Below the pieces are notes generated by a model. The model did not search any database, was not told where the DNA came from, and worked only from the letters and a program-made list of their open reading frames with translations. From DATLYH01 sp035575035 (GTDB lineage Bacteria; Planctomycetota; Planctomycetia; Gemmatales; Gemmataceae), in assembly GCA_035575035.1 (NCBI GenBank), contig DATLYH010000255.1, positions 1 through 29,330 on the forward strand: a DNA stretch of 29,330 nt, given 5' to 3'. The position numbers and the translations under genes are program-made. Shown piece by piece: positions 6,506 to 12,525 of this stretch. Position 1 is the first letter of the stretch. Each line of letters opens with the position of its first letter.

Positions 6506-7996
6506 TCACACCTCTTTGAAGGCGGCCTTGTCCAGCTTGTACTCGGCAATTTTGGCACTGACGCTCCGTCGGGACAGGCCGCAGATGCGGGCACAGTGGC
6601 CGACGTTGCCGCGGCTCTTCTTCAGCGCCATCCGGATATACTGCTTCTCGATGCTGACGACCACATCGTTCAGCAGGTCGGGCAGCGGCCGCTCCAGGTC
6701 GATGGGGAAGGGAACCTTGAGCGGCGGCGGGCTGACCACATCGGGAGGGAGATTCTCCACGTTGATGATGCGGTCACGCGAGGTGACGCAGGCGCGCTCG
6801 ATGGTGTTCTCCAGCTCGCGGACATTCCCAGGCCAGCGGTAGCGGAGCAGCACCTCCATGGCCTCCGGGGCGATCTGCTTGGGCGCCTCGCCCGGCCGAG
6901 CATACTTCTCGGCGAAATGGGTGGCCAACAGCGGAATGTCCTCAGGGCGGTCGCGCAAGGGCGGAAGGTCGATCTTGACCACGTTCAGCCGATAGTACAG
7001 GTCTTCCCGGAACTTCCTCTTTCTGACCAGCTTCTGGAGCGAACGGTTGGTGGCGGCAATGACGCGGACATCGACCTCAATGCTCTGGGTGCCGCCGACG
7101 CGCTCGAAGCGGCGCTCTTGGAGGACGCGGAGCAGCTTGGCCTGCATGGCGGCCGGCACGTCCCCCACCTCGTCCAGGAAGATCGTCCCGCCATGCGCCA
7201 GTTCGAAGCGGCCGCGGCGCTGGTCGATGGCGCCGGTGAAGGCCCCCTTCTCGTGGCCGAACAACTCGCTTTCCAGGAGGCTTTCGGGCAGGGCGGCGCA
7301 GTTGACCGCTACCAGCGGCCCGGTGCGGGCCTGCGATGTCTCGTGAATGGCGCGGGCCACGATCTCCTTGCCTGTGCCGGTCTCCCCCTCGATCAGCACC
7401 GTGGTCGTGGAGTCGGCCACGTTGCTGATCATCTCGAAGACGGCATGCATGTGCGGATTCTTGCTAAGGATGTTGTGGAAGGCGTAGCGGTTGCGGAGCC
7501 GGGCGCGCAGGTGGGCGACTTCATCCTGGAGCGTCCGCTCGCGGAGGGCGCGCTGGAGCACCAGGCGGAGGTGCTCCATGTCGATCGGCTTGGTGAGGAA
7601 GTCGTAGGCGCCCAGACGGATGGCCTTGACCGCCTCGTCGATGCTGCCATGCCCGGTGGTCACAATCACTGTTACCGGCAAGGCGCGCTGCTGCACCTCG
7701 CGGATCAACTCCATGCCGTCCAGGCCAGGCATGCGCAGGTCGGTGAGGAGGATGCTGTAATTCTGCTCGGCCAGCAGGCGCAGGGCCTTTTGGCCGTCGC
7801 TCGCCGCCTCGACGAGGAACTCGGGGTCCTGCTGGAGCAACTGTTGCAGCTGGCGGCGGGTAATGTCGTTATCTTCCACAATCAGGATCCGCCGGAGCAC
7901 AGCGGCGCCCTCCTTGGCCCATTCCGCGCCGCGCAGGACTGGTCCGACATGGGAAGAGAAGTTGTTGGGCGGGGCGTCCTTGTGCGTCCGGGACAT
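6506..7996 (-). CDS. Sigma-54-dependent NtrC-family response regulator
   Basis: A 496-residue bacterial enhancer-binding protein with three domains. The receiver domain (~35-150) has the acidic pair in IVEDND, phosphoacceptor Asp86 (LLTDLRMPG) and Lys136 (FLTKP). The AAA+ domain (~175-400) has Walker A GETGTGKE (204-211), the sigma-54 contacting loop GAFTGA (251-256) and Walker B GTIFLDE (270-276). A Fis-type helix-turn-helix (~450-485; RGNVGHCARICGLSRRSVSA) ends the protein. It should bind upstream enhancer sites and drive open-complex formation by RpoN. The start at 7996 has GGAG 7 bases upstream. No kinase is adjacent; the sensor kinase at 1-1380 is the only candidate visible. All motifs are intact. 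Confidence 0.96.
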   Translation of the reverse strand: MSRTHKDAPPNNFSSHVGPVLRGAEWAKEGAAVLRRILIVEDNDITRRQLQQLLQQDPEFLVEAASDGQKALRLLAEQNYSILLTDLRMPGLDGMELIREVQQRALPVTVIVTTGHGSIDEAVKAIRLGAYDFLTKPIDMEHLRLVLQRALRERTLQDEVAHLRARLRNRYAFHNILSKNPHMHAVFEMISNVADSTTTVLIEGETGTGKEIVARAIHETSQARTGPLVAVNCAALPESLLESELFGHEKGAFTGAIDQRRGRFELAHGGTIFLDEVGDVPAAMQAKLLRVLQERRFERVGGTQSIEVDVRVIAATNRSLQKLVRKRKFREDLYYRLNVVKIDLPPLRDRPEDIPLLATHFAEKYARPGEAPKQIAPEAMEVLLRYRWPGNVRELENTIERACVTSRDRIINVENLPPDVVSPPPLKVPFPIDLERPLPDLLNDVVVSIEKQYIRMALKKSRGNVGHCARICGLSRRSVSAKIAEYKLDKAAFKEV

Positions 7997-8552
7997 GATA
8001 CGTCTCCATCAACCAACCACCTTCGGAAAAGCCCCTTCCTCCTCCCCATTTCCTCCGCAGGCGATGGTGGTTCTCCTGGGCAGCGTGCCGCGCGGCTGTG
8101 CGCGGGGTGATGCTCACGGTGCCGTCGGGCCCAGCGGCGGGCAAGGACGGCGTGATCGGCGGGCCTGAGCCAGACCTTGATAGGACGCCCCGGCCAGGGG
8201 GAAGGGCAGCGACGGGTCGCTGGGGGGAGTTGGGCGCTAACTCCAGCCCGGACAACCCTTTCAGGAACGGTCCGGGTTAACCGTCGGTTCCGACGCCGTC
8301 CGAGATAGCCCGCCCGGGCAAGATGCAGCGCCCAGACGGCAGGGTCGGCGAGAGAGGGCCTGCAGCAGAAGAGCGTTTAGGAGGCATCTTGCCGCCTTAC
8401 GGGCAGGCGGCTGAGCAACGGCCGATGCAGATCCGGTTGATCCATTACGTCCGGCTGCCTCCCTGACAGCTGAGGTTCCCCTCACTCTCAGCCCGACAAC
8501 AAAGCAATTGCTGGGCCAAATCTGCCCGGAGCCCTCGGGCCCCTTCCATGAA
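7997..8552. other. Gene-free interval
   Basis: About 556 bases between the regulator start and the MgtC stop. Open frames here are GC-driven and lack ribosome sites or recognisable motifs. No -24/-12 site was found facing the regulator, and no repeat was recognised. Confidence 0.5.
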
Positions 8553-9053
8553 TCAGGAGGGTCTCGTCTCGTCCTCCTCCTCGGCCCACCGGCTGATGCG
8601 CGGGATCACCGCCAGGACGACCAGGGCCAGCACAGTCCCGATCAGGGCGGCGACCATCTGACCGATGCCGATGGCGACGCCGATGGCACACGTCAGCCAG
8701 ATCCCGGCCGCGGTGGTTAGTCCGCGCACAGCCCCCTGCTCGGTCTGCTTGAGGATCGCCCCGGCACCGATGAAGCCGATACCGGTGACAATGCCCTGGA
8801 TCACCCGGCTGATGTCGGACAGGGACATCCCCCTCTCCAAAGGGGCCAGGGCAAAGAAGGCAGCGCCGACCGCCACCAGCATATGGGTCCGGAGGCCCGC
8901 CGCCTTGCCGGTGCGCTCGCGCTGGTAGCCCAGCAGACCGCCGCAGGTCGCCGCCAGCATCAACCGCACCGTGACGCGGATCAGATGGTCGATGTCCCCG
9001 AAGAGGCCGAAGTCCTCCCCTAATCCCCCAACGGCGTAGCACCAGTCGTTCAT
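8553..9053 (-). CDS. MgtC/SapB family membrane protein
   Basis: A 166-residue protein with about five hydrophobic segments. The family hallmark sits in the first third: GGLLGYQRERTGKAAGLRTH (residues ~38-57). It is followed by LVAVGAAFFAL, then GIVTGIGFIGAGAIL and GLTTAAGIWLTCAIG, the conserved glycine-rich helices of MgtC. MgtC proteins act at the inner membrane and are linked to Mg2+ limitation and F-ATPase control in some pathogens. The start at 9053 is chosen for GAGG 6 bases upstream; in-frame ATGs at 9065 and 9098 are alternatives. The C-terminal ACT-like extension of long MgtC proteins is absent. The gene is divergent from the YqjD-like operon. Confidence 0.93.
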   Translation of the reverse strand: MNDWCYAVGGLGEDFGLFGDIDHLIRVTVRLMLAATCGGLLGYQRERTGKAAGLRTHMLVAVGAAFFALAPLERGMSLSDISRVIQGIVTGIGFIGAGAILKQTEQGAVRGLTTAAGIWLTCAIGVAIGIGQMVAALIGTVLALVVLAVIPRISRWAEEEDETRPS

Positions 9054-9538
9054 GGTCGGCCTCATTCCCTTATCTTCAGGATCTTCCGATTGTATCATTC
9101 GTAGCCCGCGTCTGTCCCCTTTCCGTCCCCTGATGTCCCTTCACGAAGGGGAAAAGACCGGTTGCGATTCCGGCCGAAAAGGGGATTGCCGCTATCTGCT
9201 CCCGTTATGGATGGGAAAGACCTTTCCCCCTCATCGCCCCCGACGTTCCCAGATCGGAGCGGTGAGTAAAGGGACTCTCACGCACGGGCGGCTGCATCAA
9301 CGAGAAGGGAGCCGCTTGCTCTTCAACACGAAGGCGGATTGCTTGCTCCCCCCTCCCCGCGGCGGCTAACGGGAGGCCCTCTTTCTGGTTGGCACGGTTG
9401 TTGCTCCCTTTCTCTTCTGAGCCAATCACCAACGAGCCGGGGCTGTGGTGCTCCCGTCTCCGAAGGGTTCGGCCCAGCGGTTGGGCCGGGCCGCGCTTCT
9501 GAGGAGTGGAGCTTATCCCGGGATCAAGGAGTACGACC
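9054..9538. other. Divergent control interval upstream of the YqjD-like operon
   Basis: These 485 bases hold no recognisable gene. They contain the best sigma-54 promoter match in the window (9389-9405). Just before it is a direct repeat of a GC-poor word, GCTTGCTC at 9312-9319 and again at 9340-9347. An enhancer site for the activator could lie in the upstream 300 bases, but none was identified. Confidence 0.5.
9389..9405 (+). promoter_or_regulatory. Sigma-54 promoter, perfect consensus
   Basis: The sequence TTGGCACG-GTTG-TTGCT matches all 13 specified positions of YTGGCACG-N4-TTGCW. GG at 9391-9392 and GC at 9403-9404 are exactly 10 bases apart. Transcription would begin near 9416, giving a ~120-base leader before the ATG at 9539. 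Confidence 0.85.
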
Positions 9539-9952
9539 ATGGCGAACCAGAATCGAGGGAAAGACGAGAGCAGGACCGCGGGCCCAGAGCAAACCGGTAC
9601 GCAGGGGATGATGGAGAAGGCCAAGGACGTGGCCGCCGGTGCCGCCCGCAGCGCCGGTGAGGCGATGGCGGCGGCGGGACGGCGGGCGGAAGATGCGGCG
9701 GCGACGGTCGGCAGCGGCATGCAGCAGCTGGCCGGCACCATTCGCGAGAATGCCCCGCGCGAGGGGATGCTCGGTACGGCCTCGTCGGCGGTGGCTCGTA
9801 CCCTGGAAAGCAGCGGCCGCTACCTCCAGGAAGAGGGCTTCCGCGGCATGCTCGACGACCTCAGCGGCCTGATCCGCCGCAACCCGATCCCGGCTGTGCT
9901 TATCGGCATCGGCATCGGCTTTCTGCTGGCCCGCACGACCTCTCGGAGTTAA
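9539..9952 (+). CDS. YqjD/ElaB-like (DUF883-like) membrane-anchored protein
   Basis: A 137-residue protein, Ala- and charge-rich and helical for its first ~105 residues (AKDVAAGAARSAGEAMAAAG, RRAEDAAATVGSGMQQLAG). It ends in one C-terminal transmembrane helix with a conserved leader: IRRNPIPAVLIGIGIGFLLA (~110-130), then a positive tail. This R-x-N-P plus glycine-rich helix is the signature of YqjD/ElaB/DUF883 proteins, which tether ribosomes or associate with the inner membrane in E. coli. AAGGAG 7 bases before the ATG at 9539 decides the start. It is the first gene of a three-gene operon; the next begins 4 bases after its stop. Assignment rests on architecture more than sequence identity. 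Confidence 0.7.
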   Translation: MANQNRGKDESRTAGPEQTGTQGMMEKAKDVAAGAARSAGEAMAAAGRRAEDAAATVGSGMQQLAGTIRENAPREGMLGTASSAVARTLESSGRYLQEEGFRGMLDDLSGLIRRNPIPAVLIGIGIGFLLARTTSRS

Positions 9953-9955
9953 GTC

Positions 9956-10408
9956 ATGGCGAATGAACTGCAGACGCCGAGCCCGTCCGAGCCAAACGTG
10001 ACCGCCTTGGTGACAGGTATCATCAACGATGCCCAGGAGCTGTTCAAGCAGCAGCTGGCCCTGGTCCGGGCCGAGATCAAATCGGACCTGGAAAAGACTA
10101 AGGACGCTGCCCGCTCGCTGGCCATTGGAGCAGCCGTTGCCATGCTGGCGGTCGTCTTGCTCAGCCTGATGTTAGTCCATCTGCTGCACTGGGCCACCGC
10201 CCTGCCTTCAGGTGAGCCGCGCTTACCCCTGTGGGTTTGCTACCTCCTTGTCGGCGGCATCTTTGCCGGCGTCGGTGGAGCCCTGGTTGTCGCGGGCGTC
10301 CGGAAGCTGGAATCGTTCAACCCGCTTCCCGATCAGTCGGTTGAGGCCTTGAGGGAGAACTTGCAATGGCGGACAACGAACACAACGAAGCCAACGAGCC
10401 CGAGGTAA
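9956..10408 (+). CDS. YqjE / Holin-X (phage holin superfamily III-like) membrane protein
   Basis: A 150-residue protein. An amphipathic N-terminal helix carries the family pattern (LVTGIINDAQELFKQQLALV, then RAEIKSDLEKTKDAARSLAI). Two transmembrane helices follow (~60-85 and ~97-122), and a short hydrophilic tail ends the protein. This matches PF07332, putative actinobacterial Holin-X / YqjE. CGGAG precedes the ATG by 7 bases. In E. coli the order yqjD-yqjE is conserved, and the same order is seen here. The last 43 bases overlap the next gene in another frame, suggesting coupled translation. The role of this family is not established; it is not evidence of a prophage. Confidence 0.8.
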   Translation: MANELQTPSPSEPNVTALVTGIINDAQELFKQQLALVRAEIKSDLEKTKDAARSLAIGAAVAMLAVVLLSLMLVHLLHWATALPSGEPRLPLWVCYLLVGGIFAGVGGALVVAGVRKLESFNPLPDQSVEALRENLQWRTTNTTKPTSPR

Positions 10409-11115
10409 TCCGGCACCAGATGGAAGAGACGCGGGCCTCCCTGACGGAGAAGCTCGAGACCCTGGAGAAACAGGTGGTCGAGACGGTCCAGGGAGCCACG
10501 GCCGCGGTGGCCGAGACGGTGGAGTCGGTCAAGGAGGCGGTCCAGGACACCGTCGGGGCAGTCAAGGACACTGTGCAGGACACCGTGGAGTCGGTGAAGG
10601 ATACTTTCAACCTGTCGCTCCAGGTGGAGCGTCATCCCTGGTTAATGGTGGGCGGTTCCTTCGCCGCCGGTTTCCTGGTCGGCTCGCTGCTTCCCCGGAC
10701 ATCGGAGCGTACCGTCTCCCCTCCCAGCCCCTGGAACACCCCGCAGCCTGACGGGCTGCGCGGCCAGGCCGAGCCAACGCCAGCGCCCGCTGCCGCCTTC
10801 GCGGACACCAGCGCGGCCGCCCAGCCGGGCTGGCTTAGCCAGCTGGGCGAGACGTTTGGCGCTGAGATCGACCAATTGAAGGGGCTGGCCCTCGGGACGC
10901 TGTTAGGCCTGGTCCGCGACTTGGTGGTCCAGTCGGTACCTCCCAACGTCGGCCCCCCGCTGACCGACATGATGAATCGCATCACGACCCGGCTGGGCGG
11001 CCAGGTCATTACCGGCCCGATCTTGGCGAAGAACGACCTGTTCCGCCGGGATGACAGCGCCGGCCGAGGCGAGCCGGCGGAGACGTTCCGACCAATGGGG
11101 CCTCCCGAGCATTGA
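10366..11115 (+). CDS. DUF3618-like membrane protein with LEA-like repeats
   Basis: A 249-residue protein. The start (NEPEVIRHQMEETRASLTEK) matches DUF3618: an I-x-x-x-x-E-x-T-R-x-x-L helix. Residues ~30-80 form an amphipathic 7/11-residue repeat: VVETVQGATAAVAETVESVK, then EAVQDTVGAVKDTVQDTVES. A single glycine-rich transmembrane helix follows (~88-106, PWLMVGGSFAAGFLVGSLL). A Pro/Ala linker and a helical C-terminal region (LGETFGAEIDQLKGLALGTL) complete it. The start overlaps the Holin-X gene by 43 bases and has GGGAG 8 bases upstream. Third gene of the operon; a strong rho-independent terminator follows 28 bases after its stop. Confidence 0.75.
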   Translation: MADNEHNEANEPEVIRHQMEETRASLTEKLETLEKQVVETVQGATAAVAETVESVKEAVQDTVGAVKDTVQDTVESVKDTFNLSLQVERHPWLMVGGSFAAGFLVGSLLPRTSERTVSPPSPWNTPQPDGLRGQAEPTPAPAAAFADTSAAAQPGWLSQLGETFGAEIDQLKGLALGTLLGLVRDLVVQSVPPNVGPPLTDMMNRITTRLGGQVITGPILAKNDLFRRDDSAGRGEPAETFRPMGPPEH

Positions 11116-11143
11116 GCCGTCGTTCGCGTTGACCTCAGCAGCA

Positions 11144-11177
11144 AACGCCGCCTCCCTGATCGAGGCGGCGTTTTTTT
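11144..11177 (+). terminator. Rho-independent terminator of the YqjD-like operon
   Basis: Arms AACGCCGCCTC (11144-11154) and GAGGCGGCGTT (11162-11172) pair perfectly over 11 bases with a 7-base loop, followed by a run of seven T. It ends the three-gene operon. Confidence 0.93.
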
Positions 11178-11202
11178 ATCTGCGCCGGAGAACGTCAGGA
11201 TC

Positions 11203-11366
11203 AGAGCCGGGAGCGTCGAAATCAGAGCCGGGAGCATCAGCGACCGGTAAAATAAGAACCGGGAGCATCAGCGACCGGTAAAATAAGAGCCGGAAGCGTC
11301 AGCGGGTAAAATCAGAGCCGGGAGCGTCAGCGACCGGTAATCCGTTCACTGACGCTCCCGGCTCTG
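11203..11366. repeat. Array of 31-base GAGCCGGGAGC repeats ending in a perfect hairpin
   Basis: Copies of AGAGCCGGGAGC[AG]TCAGCGA begin at 11203, 11224, 11255 (as AGAACC), 11286 and 11314. The 11224, 11255 and 11286 copies are 31 bases apart and separated by ACCGGTAAAATA-type linkers. The last copy pairs perfectly over 18 bases (11313-11330 with 11349-11366) with an inverted copy. It is the same family as 2181-2234. The steady period without variable spacers, and no cas genes, argue against a CRISPR array. Confidence 0.85.
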
Positions 11367-11396
11367 AGGAAGGCAGTGGCCGCCGGCATCGCCCGG

Positions 11397-11672
11397 TCAG
11401 GCGTCTCTTCTTGTTCCGGTCAACCAGTAATAGCCCAGCAAAGCCACCACGGCACCGATAATGGATAGGATCCAGCCGGCCGGTTGGTACGGCTGGGTGC
11501 CCAGGCGCAGGGCGAAGGCAATCAGGCCGCCCACCACCGAGCCGACGATGCCGAGCAGGATGGTGGCGATCCAACCCATCGGATCGCGGCCGGGAACGAG
11601 CAGCCGGGCAATCAGGCCCACGACCAGACCAAAGAGGATCCAGCCGAGGAGCGAAGTGATGGATAGTTCCAT
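11397..11672 (-). CDS. GlsB/YeaQ/YmgE family stress-response membrane protein
   Basis: A 91-residue protein with three transmembrane helices, matching the transglycosylase-associated PF04226 family. The motifs are GWILFGLVVGLIARLLVPGR, then GWIATILLGIVGSVVGGLIA and GWILSIIGAVVALLGYYWLT. The GxIAxxxxPG...GxxxTxxLGxxGxxxGG signature is complete. Start at 11672 (ATG) follows GGGAGGG by 10 bases; an upstream TTG is too close to that site. It is the second gene after the DUF1328 gene with an 18-base gap, so the two form an operon. Members are induced by acid, solvent or envelope stress in other bacteria; the molecular function is unknown. Confidence 0.95.
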   Translation of the reverse strand: MELSITSLLGWILFGLVVGLIARLLVPGRDPMGWIATILLGIVGSVVGGLIAFALRLGTQPYQPAGWILSIIGAVVALLGYYWLTGTRRDA

Positions 11673-11690
11673 GGTCTTCAATCCCTCCCT

Positions 11691-11861
11691 TTAGACCGGC
11701 GGTCGGCGAAGCGCCCCCCCCAGGAACGCCAGCACCGCCAGGACGATGAACACGAAGAACAGGATCTTCGCCGCAGCGTACGACATGTCGGCCACCAGGC
11801 CGAAGCCAAACAACGCGGCAATCAACGCGATGACCAGGAAGACAATGGCCAACCGCAACAT
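11691..11861 (-). CDS. DUF1328 (YtjA-like) small membrane protein
   Basis: A 56-codon gene. The translation begins MLRLAIVFLVIALIAALFGF, continues GLVADMSYAAAKILFFVFIV and ends LAVLAFLGGALRRPPV. That is the two-helix DUF1328/YtjA layout with its G-F-G-x-x-A-x-x-S/A-x-x-x-A-K-I-L-F-F signature. GGAGG lies 7 bases before the ATG. It is the first gene of the operon with GlsB/YeaQ. A -24/-12 site lies about 125 bases upstream. DUF1328 proteins commonly sit beside stress and envelope genes in proteobacteria and planctomycetes. Confidence 0.92.
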   Translation of the reverse strand: MLRLAIVFLVIALIAALFGFGLVADMSYAAAKILFFVFIVLAVLAFLGGALRRPPV

Positions 11862-11984
11862 GATCAGCCCTCCAACAAGAAGTCTTGGTTCGACAGGTGC
11901 GTTCCGCTGTTCGCCTCATCATCCGGACAGCAGATCGCAGCCGGCCCGGGGAATTCACAACCACCGATGGCCGGGGAGGAAGAT

Positions 11985-12001
11985 TGCACATGGCATGCCA
12001 G
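11985..12001 (-). promoter_or_regulatory. Sigma-54 promoter candidate for DUF1328-GlsB
   Basis: On the minus strand the sequence is CTGGCATG-CCAT-GTGCA, 11 of 13 specified positions, with correctly spaced GG and GC. It faces the DUF1328 start at 11861. It lies back to back with the rightward site at 12035-12051. Confidence 0.65.
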
Positions 12002-12034
12002 AAGCGAGTGAATCACTCCGCTGCCGGCTTAGGG

Positions 12035-12051
12035 AAGGCACGTAAGTTGCA
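12035..12051 (+). promoter_or_regulatory. Sigma-54 promoter candidate for the 12136 gene
   Basis: The sequence AAGGCACG-TAAG-TTGCA matches 11 of 13 specified positions. GG (12037-12038) and GC (12049-12050) are correctly spaced. It lies 85 bases upstream of the ATG at 12136. Confidence 0.7.
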
Positions 12052-12135
12052 CTTACCTCTTCCGGAAAGGCTTGATGAAGCGCTTGGAGGAGCGATCAAT
12101 CCGGTCGCTTCCCGATAGAGAAAGAAGGTGTTCCA

Positions 12136-12486
12136 ATGGTGCAGGGCAACCGGTCGGATGGGGGCGCGACACTTCCCGACCAGCCGCACGCCGGCGCGCC
12201 GGGCATCGTGTTGCCCCCGGCCCCGCCCGGCGAATCGCCCTCCGAGGCCGTTGACAAGACCCGGGCGGTGGGCGAGGCCCTGACCCGCCTGGGCTACCAG
12301 GCCGACCCACAGCAGGTGGCCGAACAGGTCCGGGCAGCCCACGGGATTGAGCTCTCCGTCGCGGAGGCAGCCGCCATCCAGGCCCAGCTGCTCGAACGAA
12401 TTCGCACACCGCCCGAGCCGGACCGGCCGCCGCCACAGGAGGCCCGGCGAAGGTTCGCTGCGGTCCCCGACGAAGAGGTACTTTGA
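12136..12486 (+). CDS. Hypothetical protein with small helical domain
   Basis: A 116-residue protein with a disordered, Pro/Gly-rich start. A compact helical domain follows at ~38-88: VGEALTRLGYQADPQQVAEQ, then VRAAHGIELSVAEAAAIQAQ. The pattern (ALxxLGxxAxPxxVxxxVxxxxGIxLSxxxxxxI) resembles a short winged-helix-like module repeated in many planctomycete and actinobacterial proteins of unknown function, some of which may bind DNA. The tail is Pro/Arg-rich. AGAAGG sits 7 bases before the ATG. A -24/-12 candidate precedes it, and the next gene follows after 39 bases, so the two are probably cotranscribed. No firm function. Confidence 0.65.
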   Translation: MVQGNRSDGGATLPDQPHAGAPGIVLPPAPPGESPSEAVDKTRAVGEALTRLGYQADPQQVAEQVRAAHGIELSVAEAAAIQAQLLERIRTPPEPDRPPPQEARRRFAAVPDEEVL

Positions 12487-12525
12487 GGCGCTGCCCGCCG
12501 CCCGTTAACGGTGGGGAAGATGTCC

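Noticed and set aside
7869..8255. Hypothetical gene upstream of the response regulator
   Set aside because: It overlaps the well-supported regulator start and has no ribosome site or recognisable motif.
9070..9140. Leftward -24/-12 site upstream of the MgtC gene (GC-N10-CC near 9103)
   Set aside because: The spacing fits but the -12 element would be GGGCT and the -24 GGGGACAG, so it lacks the TTGC core.
9956..10408. Prophage holin
   Set aside because: The Holin-X/YqjE family occurs in non-phage operons, and no other phage gene is nearby.
11203..11366. Possible CRISPR array
   Set aside because: Intervals between copies are conserved linker sequence rather than unique spacers, the spacing is irregular at both ends, and no cas gene is near. 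It is a tandem/REP-like repeat.
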